Shown in pieces: positions 27,285-36,432 of a DNA stretch of 64,000 bases. Positions within the stretch are counted from its first letter, which is position 1, and every line of letters begins with the position of its first letter. Location of the stretch: positions 62,001 to 126,000 of the forward strand of contig CALDUT010000019.1 of assembly GCA_937924775.1 (NCBI GenBank), in the 5' to 3' direction. The translations under genes were made by a program, and so were the position numbers. This DNA comes from an uncultured Gemmata sp. GTDB taxonomy: Bacteria; Planctomycetota; Planctomycetia; Gemmatales; Gemmataceae. The notes beneath the pieces are model-generated. The model did no database searches, had not been told where the DNA came from, and saw only the letters and a list, made by a program, of their open reading frames with translations.

Positions 27285-28727
27285 ATGGAGCTTGTCAAAG
27301 AAATTCGCGACCGCGACACCGCCAGCCAATACATTCTTGAAGGATTATGGCTGCAACGGGTCGCCAAACCAACGGCCAAGACAGTTAAGCCGGCGTTAGA
27401 ATGGGCCATGGAGATCGCTGCCGCCGGTTATCCGCTGCCGCCGATTGGCTTGGTCGCGGATGTGGGGCATGTGGCCTTGGGCATGGATTTTGACCAGCGG
27501 TCGCAGGACGTGATACCGGTGGCGGGCTGGCCCCCAGCCCTCAGCCGCAGTTATGAAGACCACATTTTGGGGAAGTTATACGCGGATTGGACTTTTGAAC
27601 GAGCCAGTGACGCTCTGCGGCGTTACAACGCGGCCGATCGCCGCCGCGGGCTGGCCTACATCATCAACCAAATCCGCGAACGGGCGGGCTTTCCCGGGAT
27701 ACTCCTTCCCCCCGCGGTGATCCGTACACAACTCAACAGCCCGCCCGATGAGGTTCTGCGTACCGGCTGGGATATCCTCGAACGCGATGGGCCTTTACCG
27801 TTGCTCATCGAAATGTACACGGCTCTTTGCGCAGCGGGCCGCCGCACTGCAGAACTGCTCGACAAAGCCGACATTCTTGCCCTCGAACAAGGCACCGCCT
27901 TGGCGGACATGGGCCAATACGTCGCGCACCGGCAAATTCTCCAGGCGACCGCGACATTGCTGGACCGGCTCCCGGCTCGGCCCGTCAAGCCACTGCTGGG
28001 CCGCAAGGAAGTGCCCACCCGCATCCATGAAGAAGATCAGTACCCCGTCGGCGGCTACAGTTCCATCTCAACACGCGGTTCTATCGAAAGCCTACTGCAT
28101 TCTCAACTGGCCTACATGGAACCGCAAAGCCCCGATTTGTTCGACATGAAGTTCGTCCGCGACGAACTTTTCTACTACTCGCGGGACGAAAACCAATTCC
28201 TCCGCCGTCGTCGGGCATTTGTGTTTGTACTGTTCCCCGATCTTTATGTGACCCGGCTCGGCAAAGACGTGGAACTGCCCTACCAACGGATTGTCTTGAT
28301 TCAATCGCTGATTGTGGCTCTGGTGGAGAAACTCACCGATTGGCTCAGTTACGACGCGATCCGTTTTGACATCCTATTTGTTCAAGAAAAAGGCAAAAAT
28401 CCGCTCGACGAGGAAGCCCACCTCCTGCGGTTATTGCTCCGTGAGCTCATCGGGCGCGGCGACGGGGCGATCGTCGAGATCGCCAACCAAGCCGCAGTAG
28501 AAACCTACCTCACCCATCTGGCCCGCACGGCACAAGTTCAGGCATTGGCCATAGCCACCGAACCGCTGGAGATGGAGCTAGATTTTGTGGGGGTGACACA
28601 AGTCGTCGTCAGCGGGCCGCGGCCGGCCATAGGGTCAGGCGACGGCATCGTCGCGGAACTGGAAGGCGACGACGCCTTCGAGGTCTGGCAACAAACCGCC
28701 CTGCGTGTCTTGCAGCTGTGGGTGTGA
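27285..28727 (+). CDS. Uncharacterised 480-residue cytoplasmic protein
   Basis: I do not recognise a named family. No signal peptide or TM segment is seen. The N-terminal half (1-260) is helical and rich in Arg/Leu; a conserved-looking core at about 285-385 reads MKFVRDELFYYSRDEN, RRRRAFVFVLFPDLYVTRL, and ELPYQRIVLIQSLIVALVEKL followed by AIRFDILFVQE. The alternating hydrophobic strand/helix pattern could be a degenerate von Willebrand A-like fold, but no MIDAS motif is present. A candidate -10 element TATAAG lies about 40 bases before ATG 27285. It is convergent with the SGNH hydrolase gene. Confidence 0.6.
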   Translation: MELVKEIRDRDTASQYILEGLWLQRVAKPTAKTVKPALEWAMEIAAAGYPLPPIGLVADVGHVALGMDFDQRSQDVIPVAGWPPALSRSYEDHILGKLYADWTFERASDALRRYNAADRRRGLAYIINQIRERAGFPGILLPPAVIRTQLNSPPDEVLRTGWDILERDGPLPLLIEMYTALCAAGRRTAELLDKADILALEQGTALADMGQYVAHRQILQATATLLDRLPARPVKPLLGRKEVPTRIHEEDQYPVGGYSSISTRGSIESLLHSQLAYMEPQSPDLFDMKFVRDELFYYSRDENQFLRRRRAFVFVLFPDLYVTRLGKDVELPYQRIVLIQSLIVALVEKLTDWLSYDAIRFDILFVQEKGKNPLDEEAHLLRLLLRELIGRGDGAIVEIANQAAVETYLTHLARTAQVQALAIATEPLEMELDFVGVTQVVVSGPRPAIGSGDGIVAELEGDDAFEVWQQTALRVLQLWV

Positions 28728-28748
28728 TTCGCAACGGAACCTCGGCCA

Positions 28749-29450
28749 TCACTTCTTCGGCAGAAGCTTCCGGATTTCCGCGTTCCACACCTCGTAGCCT
28801 TGATCGGACAGATGCAGGCCATCCTTGACAAACAGCTCCGGGATGGGCTGACCATCGGCATTGAGCATCCGCGGAACAATGTCCACAAACACTAACCCTT
28901 TCTCCTGTTGGCAGAAGTCTTTCACCAACGCATTCGCCTTTTTCTGCACCTCGTACAACTTCCACCGGGCCAGACTCGGCTTGATGGCGATGAATAGAAT
29001 GCGGCACTGCGGATTGTCTTGGCGCACTACAGCCACAAATTGTCGGAAGTCGTTGAGGACTTGCTCCGCGGAATGACCGCGAGCGATGTCATTATCGCCG
29101 GCATAAAAGACGATAGTACTTGGGCGAAACGGTGTGATGATGCGTGGAGCAAAGTGCGTGCTATCGGCGATGATGGAGCCGCCAAACCCGACATTCACAT
29201 AGCCTTTGCCAGGAAAGGACTTTTCCACATCCCATCGGACAATGCTCGAACTGCCGACAAAGAACACGCTCTGCGGTTGGGGCGGATTCTCCTTGAGTCT
29301 TTGCTCATGAGCGGCAATGCTCTTTTCCCAACGGGCGAAGTTGTTCGCCAGCCGTGGCATGGGAGCCACGGGCAACGTGTCCCCCCCCTGCGCCCCCAAC
29401 GGCGGCACGAAAGCGAGGAAAAAACCGACAGCGAGTCGCAATCGACACAT
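28749..29450 (-). CDS. Secreted SGNH/GDSL-family hydrolase
   Basis: A 233-residue predicted esterase or carbohydrate deacetylase. It starts at ATG 29450 with a signal peptide (CRLRLAVGFFLAFVPPLGAQG). SGNH blocks are visible: FFVGSSSIVRW (block I Ser), NVGFGGSIIAD (block II Gly), VFYAGDNDI (block III Asn), and DGLHLSDQGYEVW (block V Asp and His). The frame stays open upstream antisense to the next gene; the signal peptide fixes the start. Substrate is unknown; such proteins in planctomycetes often act on acetylated polysaccharides. Confidence 0.85.
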   Translation of the reverse strand: MCRLRLAVGFFLAFVPPLGAQGGDTLPVAPMPRLANNFARWEKSIAAHEQRLKENPPQPQSVFFVGSSSIVRWDVEKSFPGKGYVNVGFGGSIIADSTHFAPRIITPFRPSTIVFYAGDNDIARGHSAEQVLNDFRQFVAVVRQDNPQCRILFIAIKPSLARWKLYEVQKKANALVKDFCQQEKGLVFVDIVPRMLNADGQPIPELFVKDGLHLSDQGYEVWNAEIRKLLPKK

Positions 29451-29558
29451 GGTTCCATGCCTTGGAGATAGAAACCACCCGGATACTCGAAACCGCGGCC
29501 GAACATTCCGTCGACTTCCAGTAGAATGATAAGGACTTCCTGGAGCTAGCAGAATTTT

Positions 29559-30398
29559 ATGAATCCCCCTCACTTTTCTGACCCGGACTCCGGCCCAGCT
29601 CCGGCTCGCCGCGCGTTCTTGCGTGGCGGCTGGGTGGGTGGCCTGATTGGGTTGACCGCCGGCGGTAGTGGCGGTTTTGTCTATGGTCGCTTCCAGCATC
29701 GCCTGGGAGAATGGCGGTCGCCACAGGAGGAAGAAATCGCCGCGGAAGAGAAGCGCCACGGGGCCGTATCCTACGCCCAGTTCGGGGAAGACCTCATCAT
29801 GAAAGGCTGGTTCCCGCCGCTGCGACTCGAAAAACCCACTTATCTCGACATCGGCTCTGCCGAGCCAATCTACGCCAATAACACCTATCTCTTCTACACC
29901 CTCGGCGGCCGCGGCGTTCTGGTGGAGCCCAACGTCGCGCTTTCCGACAAGATTCGCCGGATTCGCCCGGGCGATCGATTGGTTGTCGCAGGAATGGGTG
30001 TGGAGGAACAGCCAGACGCCGATTACTTCGTCATGTCGGCCCCTGATCTGAACACCTTCGATCGGCAGCAAGCCGAACATGTGGAGAAAACCAGCCCGCA
30101 TCGGGTGGTGCAAGTGGTGAAGATGCCGCTGGTCACCCTCCATCGCATCATCACCGAGTATTTGGGCGGGCAAGCCCCCGACATCCTCTCCATCGACATC
30201 GAAGGTTGGGACTTCGCAGTCCTCAACACGCTCGATTGGACCCGTTACCGCCCCAAGATCATCTGCGTGGAAACGGTCATTTACAATACGTTCCAGCACA
30301 ATCCACAGACCCCGCGGCTCTTGGCCGAGAAGGGGTATGAACTTTGCGGAATGACGTTTGCCAACAAGATTTATGTGGATCAGCAGTTGTTGACGTAG
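29559..30398 (+). CDS. FkbM-family methyltransferase with N-terminal Tat-like or anchor segment
   Basis: A 279-residue protein. Residues 17-45 read ARRAFLRGGWVGG followed by a Gly-rich hydrophobic stretch, resembling a twin-arginine signal or anchor, unusual for this cytosolic family. The methyltransferase core has AQFGEDLIM and YLDIGSAEPIYANNTY (SAM motif I), GVLVEPN, and DILSIDIEGWDFAVL (about 205-220), the FkbM signature. The substrate is probably a glycan or other small molecule. The stop is 32 bases before the nuoD start, so the two may share a transcript. Confidence 0.8.
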   Translation: MNPPHFSDPDSGPAPARRAFLRGGWVGGLIGLTAGGSGGFVYGRFQHRLGEWRSPQEEEIAAEEKRHGAVSYAQFGEDLIMKGWFPPLRLEKPTYLDIGSAEPIYANNTYLFYTLGGRGVLVEPNVALSDKIRRIRPGDRLVVAGMGVEEQPDADYFVMSAPDLNTFDRQQAEHVEKTSPHRVVQVVKMPLVTLHRIITEYLGGQAPDILSIDIEGWDFAVLNTLDWTRYRPKIICVETVIYNTFQHNPQTPRLLAEKGYELCGMTFANKIYVDQQLLT

Positions 30399-30430
30399 AA
30401 TGCCGCTTGCGCCCTGCAGGATGTCTCGCC

Positions 30431-31720
30431 ATGCCACCCGAAGATCCGACTGTCATTGAATTTGATGTTCGCACCGACGAAATGCTCGTCAATATGGGGC
30501 CGCAGCACCCCAGTACGCACGGCGTACTGCGTCTGGTATTACGCACCGATGGCGAGGTGGTCTCGGATGTTCAGCCGCACTTGGGTTATTTGCATCGCTG
30601 TGCGGAGAAAATTGGGGAAAATGTCACACCGATTCAGTTCATCCCTTACACCGACCGGATGGATTATCTCGCCGGGATGAACATGAACCTCGGCTTCTCG
30701 CTGGCGATTGAGAAGCTCAGTGGTTTGGTGATTCCCGAAAAGGCCCAAATTATTCGCGTGTTGATTTGTGAATTGAACCGGATTGCATCGCACCTGGTGG
30801 GCATGGGAGCGTATGGTCTTGATTTGGGGAGTTTCTCGCCGTTTCTTTACGCGTTCCGCGAGCGCGAACACATTCTCGACCTCTTTGAAGAGGTGTGCGG
30901 GGCCCGGCTGACGTACAGCTATCTGACCATCGGCGGGGCCCACGACGACCTGCCCGAAGGTTTCACCACCCGCGTTCGCCAATTTCTCGACTATTTCCGG
31001 CCGCGCATCCCGGAATACCATGCACTTCTGACCGATAATCACATCTTCGTGAAGCGGACGGCGGGAATCGGCGTTCTCACGAAGGAGAAGGCCCTCAGTT
31101 ACGGCTGCACTGGCCCAGTGCTGCGAGCCTCCCTCGATCGTACCCAGGGCGACCCGGAGTGGGATTTACGCAAAATCGAACCCTACAGCGGCTATCAGCA
31201 CTACCAGTTCGATGTGCCCATCCCGCCGTTTGACCGCACCCCGCCGGATGCCGTGATCGGCGACTGCTGGCACCGGTTCTATGTGCGTATGCTCGAAGTT
31301 GTTCAGTCGATACGCATCTGCGAGCAAGCGGTGGAGAAGTACGACGCGCTCCACGCCGAGGGGGAAAACGTGAAGGCCGAATTCGCCGCCCGCAAGCCGA
31401 CTCTGACCGCGGACGAAGCCAAAAAAGCGGAGGCCAAATTGGCGGAGTTGATGAAAACCAAGTATGCCCACCGCGTCGAGCCGCCGCGGCATCTGCCCCC
31501 GGGGGAATGTTACGTTGAGACCGAATGCCCCCGCGGGCAGATGGGTTTTTATGTAGTGGGTCGGCCGTCCAAGGAGGCCGTTCCGCTGCGGGTGCGGGCC
31601 CGGTCCAGTTGCTTTGCGAACTTGAGTGTAACCAACGAGTTGTGTCGCGGCTGCCTGGTCGCCGACATTCCGGCGATCGTGGGTAGTATCGACATCGTCA
31701 TGGGCGAAATCGACCGGTAG
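30431..31720 (+). CDS. nuoD: NADH-quinone oxidoreductase subunit D (NuoD), with insertion
   Basis: NuoD is the 49-kDa subunit of complex I lining the quinone site. The protein is 429 residues from ATG 30431. Family motifs are MGPQHPSTHGVLRL (about 17-30), GYLHRCAEKIGE, DRMDYLAGM, ELNRIASHLV, and the C-terminal ADIPAIVGSIDIVMGEIDR. A charged segment of about 40 residues rich in Lys/Glu/Ala (about 307-350, including ALHAEGENVKAEFAARKP) interrupts the usual sequence before ECPRGQMGFY. No other nuo gene is in the window, so the complex I genes are scattered in this genome or this is a lone paralogue. Confidence 0.93.
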   Translation: MPPEDPTVIEFDVRTDEMLVNMGPQHPSTHGVLRLVLRTDGEVVSDVQPHLGYLHRCAEKIGENVTPIQFIPYTDRMDYLAGMNMNLGFSLAIEKLSGLVIPEKAQIIRVLICELNRIASHLVGMGAYGLDLGSFSPFLYAFREREHILDLFEEVCGARLTYSYLTIGGAHDDLPEGFTTRVRQFLDYFRPRIPEYHALLTDNHIFVKRTAGIGVLTKEKALSYGCTGPVLRASLDRTQGDPEWDLRKIEPYSGYQHYQFDVPIPPFDRTPPDAVIGDCWHRFYVRMLEVVQSIRICEQAVEKYDALHAEGENVKAEFAARKPTLTADEAKKAEAKLAELMKTKYAHRVEPPRHLPPGECYVETECPRGQMGFYVVGRPSKEAVPLRVRARSSCFANLSVTNELCRGCLVADIPAIVGSIDIVMGEIDR

Positions 31721-32004
31721 CCGCCGCACTGGTCGCGGCTCATGAGAAACAAATAATCACTATATTCATTCGTATAGTTAAGTACCCAGTGGTAGTTCCG
31801 CAGCAGCCTTTCCAGGCCTGCGGCCCATTGCCAGAGGGGGAGGCGACCGGGGGCCAACGCCCCGCCCATCCGCTCCGACAGAGTCCGAAAGAAGGCCCGC
31901 TTCGGTTCTGGTAGTGGAAAACCCGGGACTGCGATTGTCTGAAGACCCCGTTCGGAAAGGGCCGCCGACCGACCCACCCGGGTATTCCAATCTCCAGGAT
32001 GGCG
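31721..32004 (+). other. Intergenic region between convergent nuoD and propeller gene
   Basis: No gene is supported in these 284 bases. A 6-bp inverted repeat ACTATA...TATAGT lies near 31759-31778 in an AT-rich patch; no clear T-tract terminator was found. Confidence 0.4.
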
Positions 32005-33255
32005 TCACTTCGTCCCGATCGCCCACAAGTAGTCCCAACCGCGGAGGTAAATGCGTCCATCCGCGATCGCCGGGGAGGAGTAGAACGTATCGGGCAGTTT
32101 GTTGGTGCCAACTAACTTGAAAGTGCGGCCGGCTTGAACCACATCGGTAGCCCCATTCACCGCGGTGACGTAGATTTTGCCATCGACCGCAACCATTTGG
32201 GCCCGGTGCAGGGCTTTGGTGAGCTGTTCGCGGTACAGTTGCGTACCCGTTTTGGCATCGACGGCTGTGAAGGGGCCATTATCGGTGAAGTACACCACAT
32301 CCCCGACCCGAAGGGGGGCTACGACATCCGGCGTCGTCTTGATCCGCCACAATTCGTTCTTGTTGTCCGGATCGATCTTGCCCTTGGCCCCCACGGGGTT
32401 GAAAGCGACCGTGGGCCCGTTTTTGCACGAAGGGACTACGATCAAATCCGGCGTCACCAGCGGGCACGACACAAACCGCCAGGCACTGTTGTTGGTAGGG
32501 TTGAGACCATAAACGCGCCAAACTTCCTCGCCAGTGTCCAATTTATGGCCAGTGCAGTAGTCGTTGCCGTGGGCCACTAACAGCGGCCCGCCCTCCCCTT
32601 CCCAAATGAAAGGCGAAGCGTAGGTATCGGGGCTTTCCCCGCGGCCATAGCCCGGGCGATCGACCTGCCACAATTCACGGCCGGTGGCCGCTTCAAACGC
32701 AATGAGCTTCTGGGCCCCGCGATGCATCACCTGAACATAGAGTTTCCCTTTGTAGAGAACCGGTGTCCAGTGGCAGCCAAATTGGATCTGGAAGCGGCCG
32801 TAGCTTTGTAAGTCTTTGTCCCACGCAGGTTTACCATCAACGGTATAGCAAACCAGTTTACCGTTGCCGACGAAGGTCCACACATATTGGCCGTCGGTAC
32901 TACACGAGGCCGAGGCGTCGTTGCCCTCACCGCCTTTGTATTTGACACGCCCGGTGTTCGAGAGCGTCTGTTTCCATTGTTCTTTCCCATCGGTGCTGAT
33001 GCACATGAGAACAATATGGTCGCCATCGGCGGAAGTGAGGAAAATGCGTTGCCCCCACACTGCGGGTGTCGAAGACCCCTGCCCGGGCATTTTCAGTTTC
33101 CAGACGACGTTTTTGTCACTACTCCACTCGGTTGGAAGGCCTTTCTCGTGGGAATGACCATCGTTTTTCGGCCCCCGCCACTGCGGCCAGTTCTCGGCCG
33201 ACGCCATGGTTGTGCCAATCGTAACAAAACACGCGGCAGCAATGAACACACGCAT
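32005..33255 (-). CDS. Secreted PQQ-type beta-propeller repeat protein
   Basis: A 416-residue protein from ATG 33255, with signal peptide (RVFIAAACFVTIGTTMASA) then the family opening NWPQWRGPKNDG. Repeats of the PQQ_2/WD-like type appear about every 45 residues (VVWKLKMPGQGSSTPAVWG, GKEQWKQTL, GRELWQVDRP, GEEVWRVYGL, NELWRIKTTP, GTQLYREQL). There are no catalytic Ca2+/PQQ residues of the methanol dehydrogenases, so it is a binding or structural propeller rather than an enzyme. It is one of the abundant planctomycete 'outer membrane protein assembly factor BamB-like' secreted proteins. It is divergent from the aspartate kinase gene (123 bases). Confidence 0.85.
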   Translation of the reverse strand: MRVFIAAACFVTIGTTMASAENWPQWRGPKNDGHSHEKGLPTEWSSDKNVVWKLKMPGQGSSTPAVWGQRIFLTSADGDHIVLMCISTDGKEQWKQTLSNTGRVKYKGGEGNDASASCSTDGQYVWTFVGNGKLVCYTVDGKPAWDKDLQSYGRFQIQFGCHWTPVLYKGKLYVQVMHRGAQKLIAFEAATGRELWQVDRPGYGRGESPDTYASPFIWEGEGGPLLVAHGNDYCTGHKLDTGEEVWRVYGLNPTNNSAWRFVSCPLVTPDLIVVPSCKNGPTVAFNPVGAKGKIDPDNKNELWRIKTTPDVVAPLRVGDVVYFTDNGPFTAVDAKTGTQLYREQLTKALHRAQMVAVDGKIYVTAVNGATDVVQAGRTFKLVGTNKLPDTFYSSPAIADGRIYLRGWDYLWAIGTK

Positions 33256-33378
33256 CACGGAACAGTTCCTCGGATTGGAGGTTACAGGCTGGTATTTGCT
33301 GAAGGTACCGGCTCGCCAACGCAGGATCAATACGATAGCGATAATCTTGGGTATTGTCGGCTTGTGGGAGGTGCTATT

Positions 33379-35283
33379 GTGGGTGTGGTTGTTCAGAAGT
33401 TTGGGGGTTCCAGCGTCAAAGATGCACAGCGGATTATGGAAGCGGCACGGAAGGCGATTCGCGCCAAACACGCGGGTAACCAGGTGATTGTCGTTGTGTC
33501 GGCGCAAGGGAGTACCACCGACGACCTGATCGCCAAAGCTGCGGAGATCACCGCCACCCCTTCTGCCCGCGAAATGGATATGCTCCTGGCTACTGGTGAG
33601 CAAATTTCCATAGCTCTGACCGCCATGGCCATTCAGGAATTGGGCGAACGGGCCGTCAGCTTCACCGGGCCGCAGATTGGCATCGTCACCGATAGCACCC
33701 ATCGCAAAGCCCGTATCAAAAAGATCGATACGCAACGGCTCCTCGAAGCCCTCGAAGCTGGCAACATCGTGGTGCTGGCTGGTTTTCAAGGGGTCGATGA
33801 ACTGGGGGATATTTCCACCCTCGGCCGGGGGGGGTCGGATACCACCGCGGTGGCGGTAGCTGCCGCTCTCAAACTGGCCGGCCACGACGTACAATGCGAA
33901 ATTTATACCGATGTGGACGGTGTCTACACCACCGATCCGCGGATTGTCCCGGATGCCCGGAAAATGGACGCTATCAGCTACGACGAAATGCTGGAAATGG
34001 CCAGCATGGGCGCGGGCGTGATGCATTCCCGTTCCATCGAATTCGCCAAAAAGTTCGATGTTCCGCTGATGGTGCGCAATTCGCAATCGGACACCATCGG
34101 AACGTGGATCATCCCAGAAGAGCCGTGGATGAGCGAATTCCCCGTCTGCGGGGTGGCTCTGGCCGCGGATGAATCCCGCCTGGTGCTGGAGGGGGTACCT
34201 GACCGCCCCGGGGTCAGCCATCAGATTTTTGCCGCTTTGGCCGACGCTAATATTGCAGTCGATATGATCGCCCAAAGTGTGGGCGAAGGCGGGAAAGCGA
34301 CCATCGGCTTCACCGTGTTGAATACCGAACTCGACAAAACCAAAAAAACACTGGCCCCATTGGTGGCGGAGTGGGGTGTGAGCATCAACGATACGAGCAA
34401 AGTGAGCAAAGTTTCGGTGGTGGGAGTGGGGATGCGGGTCATCGCGGGGGTGGCCGAACGGATGTTCCAGGCCCTCGCGCAAGAAGGCATCAACTTGAAA
34501 ATGATCACCACCGGCGACATCAAAATCAGTGTTTTGGTGGAAGAAGACGGTACCGACGATGGCAGCGGCTGGCCGACCCCAGAACCGGCCCCCACCGAAC
34601 CCACCAAACGGGCACACCTCGAAAGCCGCAAAGCCGTCCGTGGCCGGCGGGCCTTGCGAGCTGTCCACACCGCCTTCGGTTTGGCGAATCCGCGCAAAGG
34701 CGCCGGAGAGAAAACCGGAGCCAATGGCGAATTTCGCCCACGCCTCAATCCTTTGCTGACACCAAACGACAAAGACCGCGACGCCGCCATCGCCCGCCTC
34801 ACCGGCATGGAGGATGTTCTGGTCAGCAGTGTTCACCTGAATACTGAACAGAGTCGGATCACCATCCGCGACCTCCCCGACGTACCGGGGAACTGTTCGC
34901 GGGTCTTCAACGCCGTGGCCACGGGGGGGATTCTTGTGGATATGATTGTCCAGAATCAAAGTGGCCCTGGCAAAGCGGAACTGTCTTTCACCGTGGCCCG
35001 AGCTGATCTGACGCGGGCCCTCAAACGTACTCAAGACGTGGTTCGGGAAATTGATCCCCATTGCCGGGTTGTGGGCGATGGGGATATTGCCGTGCTGTTT
35101 GTCCTGGGGGTGGGGATGCGGACGCACACCGGGGTGGCCCGCACCATGTTCGGAGCCTTGGCCAGCCGCGGCATCAACATCGCGATGATCAATACCAGCG
35201 AAGTGTGCATCGGCGTGGTGGTGGAACGTTCCCGCGGCGAAGAAGCTCTCGCCTGCTTGCAGGAAGCCTTCAAACTCAAATAA
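33379..35283 (+). CDS. lysC: Aspartate kinase with duplicated ACT-domain pairs
   Basis: The enzyme phosphorylates L-aspartate, the first step toward Lys, Thr, Met and DAP. The catalytic domain (about 1-245) shows VVQKFGGSSV, STLGRGGSDTTAVA, YTDVDGVYTTDPRIV and MGAGVMHSRSIEFA. Two ACT domains follow (about 265-400), then a proline/basic linker (about 400-470), then a second ACT pair (about 480-634). The double pair makes the protein 634 residues against the usual 400-470. The start is GTG 33379, chosen for GGGAGG at 33366-33371, seven bases upstream; GTG 33385 is possible. The duplicated ligand-binding region suggests binding of more than one effector. Confidence 0.93.
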   Translation: MGVVVQKFGGSSVKDAQRIMEAARKAIRAKHAGNQVIVVVSAQGSTTDDLIAKAAEITATPSAREMDMLLATGEQISIALTAMAIQELGERAVSFTGPQIGIVTDSTHRKARIKKIDTQRLLEALEAGNIVVLAGFQGVDELGDISTLGRGGSDTTAVAVAAALKLAGHDVQCEIYTDVDGVYTTDPRIVPDARKMDAISYDEMLEMASMGAGVMHSRSIEFAKKFDVPLMVRNSQSDTIGTWIIPEEPWMSEFPVCGVALAADESRLVLEGVPDRPGVSHQIFAALADANIAVDMIAQSVGEGGKATIGFTVLNTELDKTKKTLAPLVAEWGVSINDTSKVSKVSVVGVGMRVIAGVAERMFQALAQEGINLKMITTGDIKISVLVEEDGTDDGSGWPTPEPAPTEPTKRAHLESRKAVRGRRALRAVHTAFGLANPRKGAGEKTGANGEFRPRLNPLLTPNDKDRDAAIARLTGMEDVLVSSVHLNTEQSRITIRDLPDVPGNCSRVFNAVATGGILVDMIVQNQSGPGKAELSFTVARADLTRALKRTQDVVREIDPHCRVVGDGDIAVLFVLGVGMRTHTGVARTMFGALASRGINIAMINTSEVCIGVVVERSRGEEALACLQEAFKLK

Positions 35284-35419
35284 CGCCCGGGTTCGGATGA
35301 AGGATTGGTAAAATGACGTCCGCCGGTGAAACAATCCGGCCTAGGCGACGAATCACTCAACGGAATGGGGTCGTGCTCGCGTGACCCCAGCCTTTCACTT
35401 CCTCGCACAGGAGTTCCCG

Positions 35420-36172
35420 ATGACTCATTTCCGTTTCGCAATCGTAGCGACCACCTGGGTTTTGGTCAGTGTGTGGCCGCTCTCCGCGGACGATGCGGAC
35501 GCCAAAGCGATTATCGAGAAAGCCATCAAAGCCCATGGTGGGCACGAGAATCTGGCCAAGTTCACCGGCGGCACGGTCACCTTCAAGGGCACCTTCTACG
35601 GGATGGGGGAAGGCCTTCCCATGAGCGGCACTGTCACCGTGTCGGGCCACGACAAGCAAAAGATCGATCTCGAAATCGAAGTCGGCGGGCAGAAGTTCGC
35701 CGTTGTCGTGGTACTCGCGGGCCAAAAAGGTTGGACGAAGTTCGATAAGGACGTGAAAGAAATGGATGCCGATGACGTCGCGGAAGCCCGCGAACAAGCC
35801 TACGCCGCCTGGGTCGCCACTCTCAGCCCTCTCACCGGCAAGCAATTCCAATTCACGAAAATTGGTGAAGCAGAGATCAATAACCGCAAGGCGATCGGCG
35901 TCAAGGTTTCCAGCAAAGGCCACCGCGATGTGGATTTGTACTTCGACAAAGAAACCTTCCTGCTGGTGAAAACCGAAACCATCGTGAAAGACGATATGTC
36001 CGGCAAAGAAATGACAGAGGAAAACTTCCCCAGCGAGTACAAAGACGTTCAAGGGACCAAACAAGCAATGAAATTCGTCGTGAAACGGGATGGGAAGTTG
36101 TTCCTGGAAGGAGAAGCCAGCGAAGTTCATCTGGCTGAAAAGATCGACGACGCGGTCTTCGCCAAACCCTGA
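35420..36172 (+). CDS. Secreted LolA-like hypothetical protein
   Basis: A 250-residue protein from ATG 35420 (GGAG six to nine bases upstream) with a signal peptide (RFAIVATTWVLVSVWPLSA). The mature part has AKAIIEKAIKAHGG, repeating strands (GGTVTFKGTFYGMG, GTVTVSGHDKQKIDLEIEVG, VVVLAGQKGWTKF) and RDVDLYFDKETFLLVKTET, a pattern found in the LolA/LolB lipoprotein-sorting fold and related planctomycete secreted proteins. It lacks a lipobox. Function is uncertain. Confidence 0.65.
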   Translation: MTHFRFAIVATTWVLVSVWPLSADDADAKAIIEKAIKAHGGHENLAKFTGGTVTFKGTFYGMGEGLPMSGTVTVSGHDKQKIDLEIEVGGQKFAVVVVLAGQKGWTKFDKDVKEMDADDVAEAREQAYAAWVATLSPLTGKQFQFTKIGEAEINNRKAIGVKVSSKGHRDVDLYFDKETFLLVKTETIVKDDMSGKEMTEENFPSEYKDVQGTKQAMKFVVKRDGKLFLEGEASEVHLAEKIDDAVFAKP

Positions 36173-36432
36173 TCAAATTTTGAACACCCGATCCGCAACA
36201 ACGGCCTCCTCACCCACCGCGGCCTCAGAAGGAGCCTCCCGCCACGACCGCAAGGTCGTGGCGTAGCCCTTCTGTGCGTCGTTGGATATCTGGGAGAGCC
36301 GGCCTTCTGACGATTGGCCACGATTTTTTGCGGCCACAAGCGCCGGAATTCTTGTTTCCTTCGGCCTGTCATCGCTTATCATACTTCTTCAACTCGTCCC
36401 GCTTTGCAGTTCCATGTTTGGAAAGGTGAGTT

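Noticed and set aside
29451-30437. Upstream extension of the SGNH hydrolase across the FkbM gene
   Set aside because: A signal peptide starts at 29450 and the rest is antisense to a recognised gene.
33256-35334. Upstream extension of the propeller protein across the aspartate kinase gene
   Set aside because: A signal peptide starts at 33255; the rest is the antisense of lysC.
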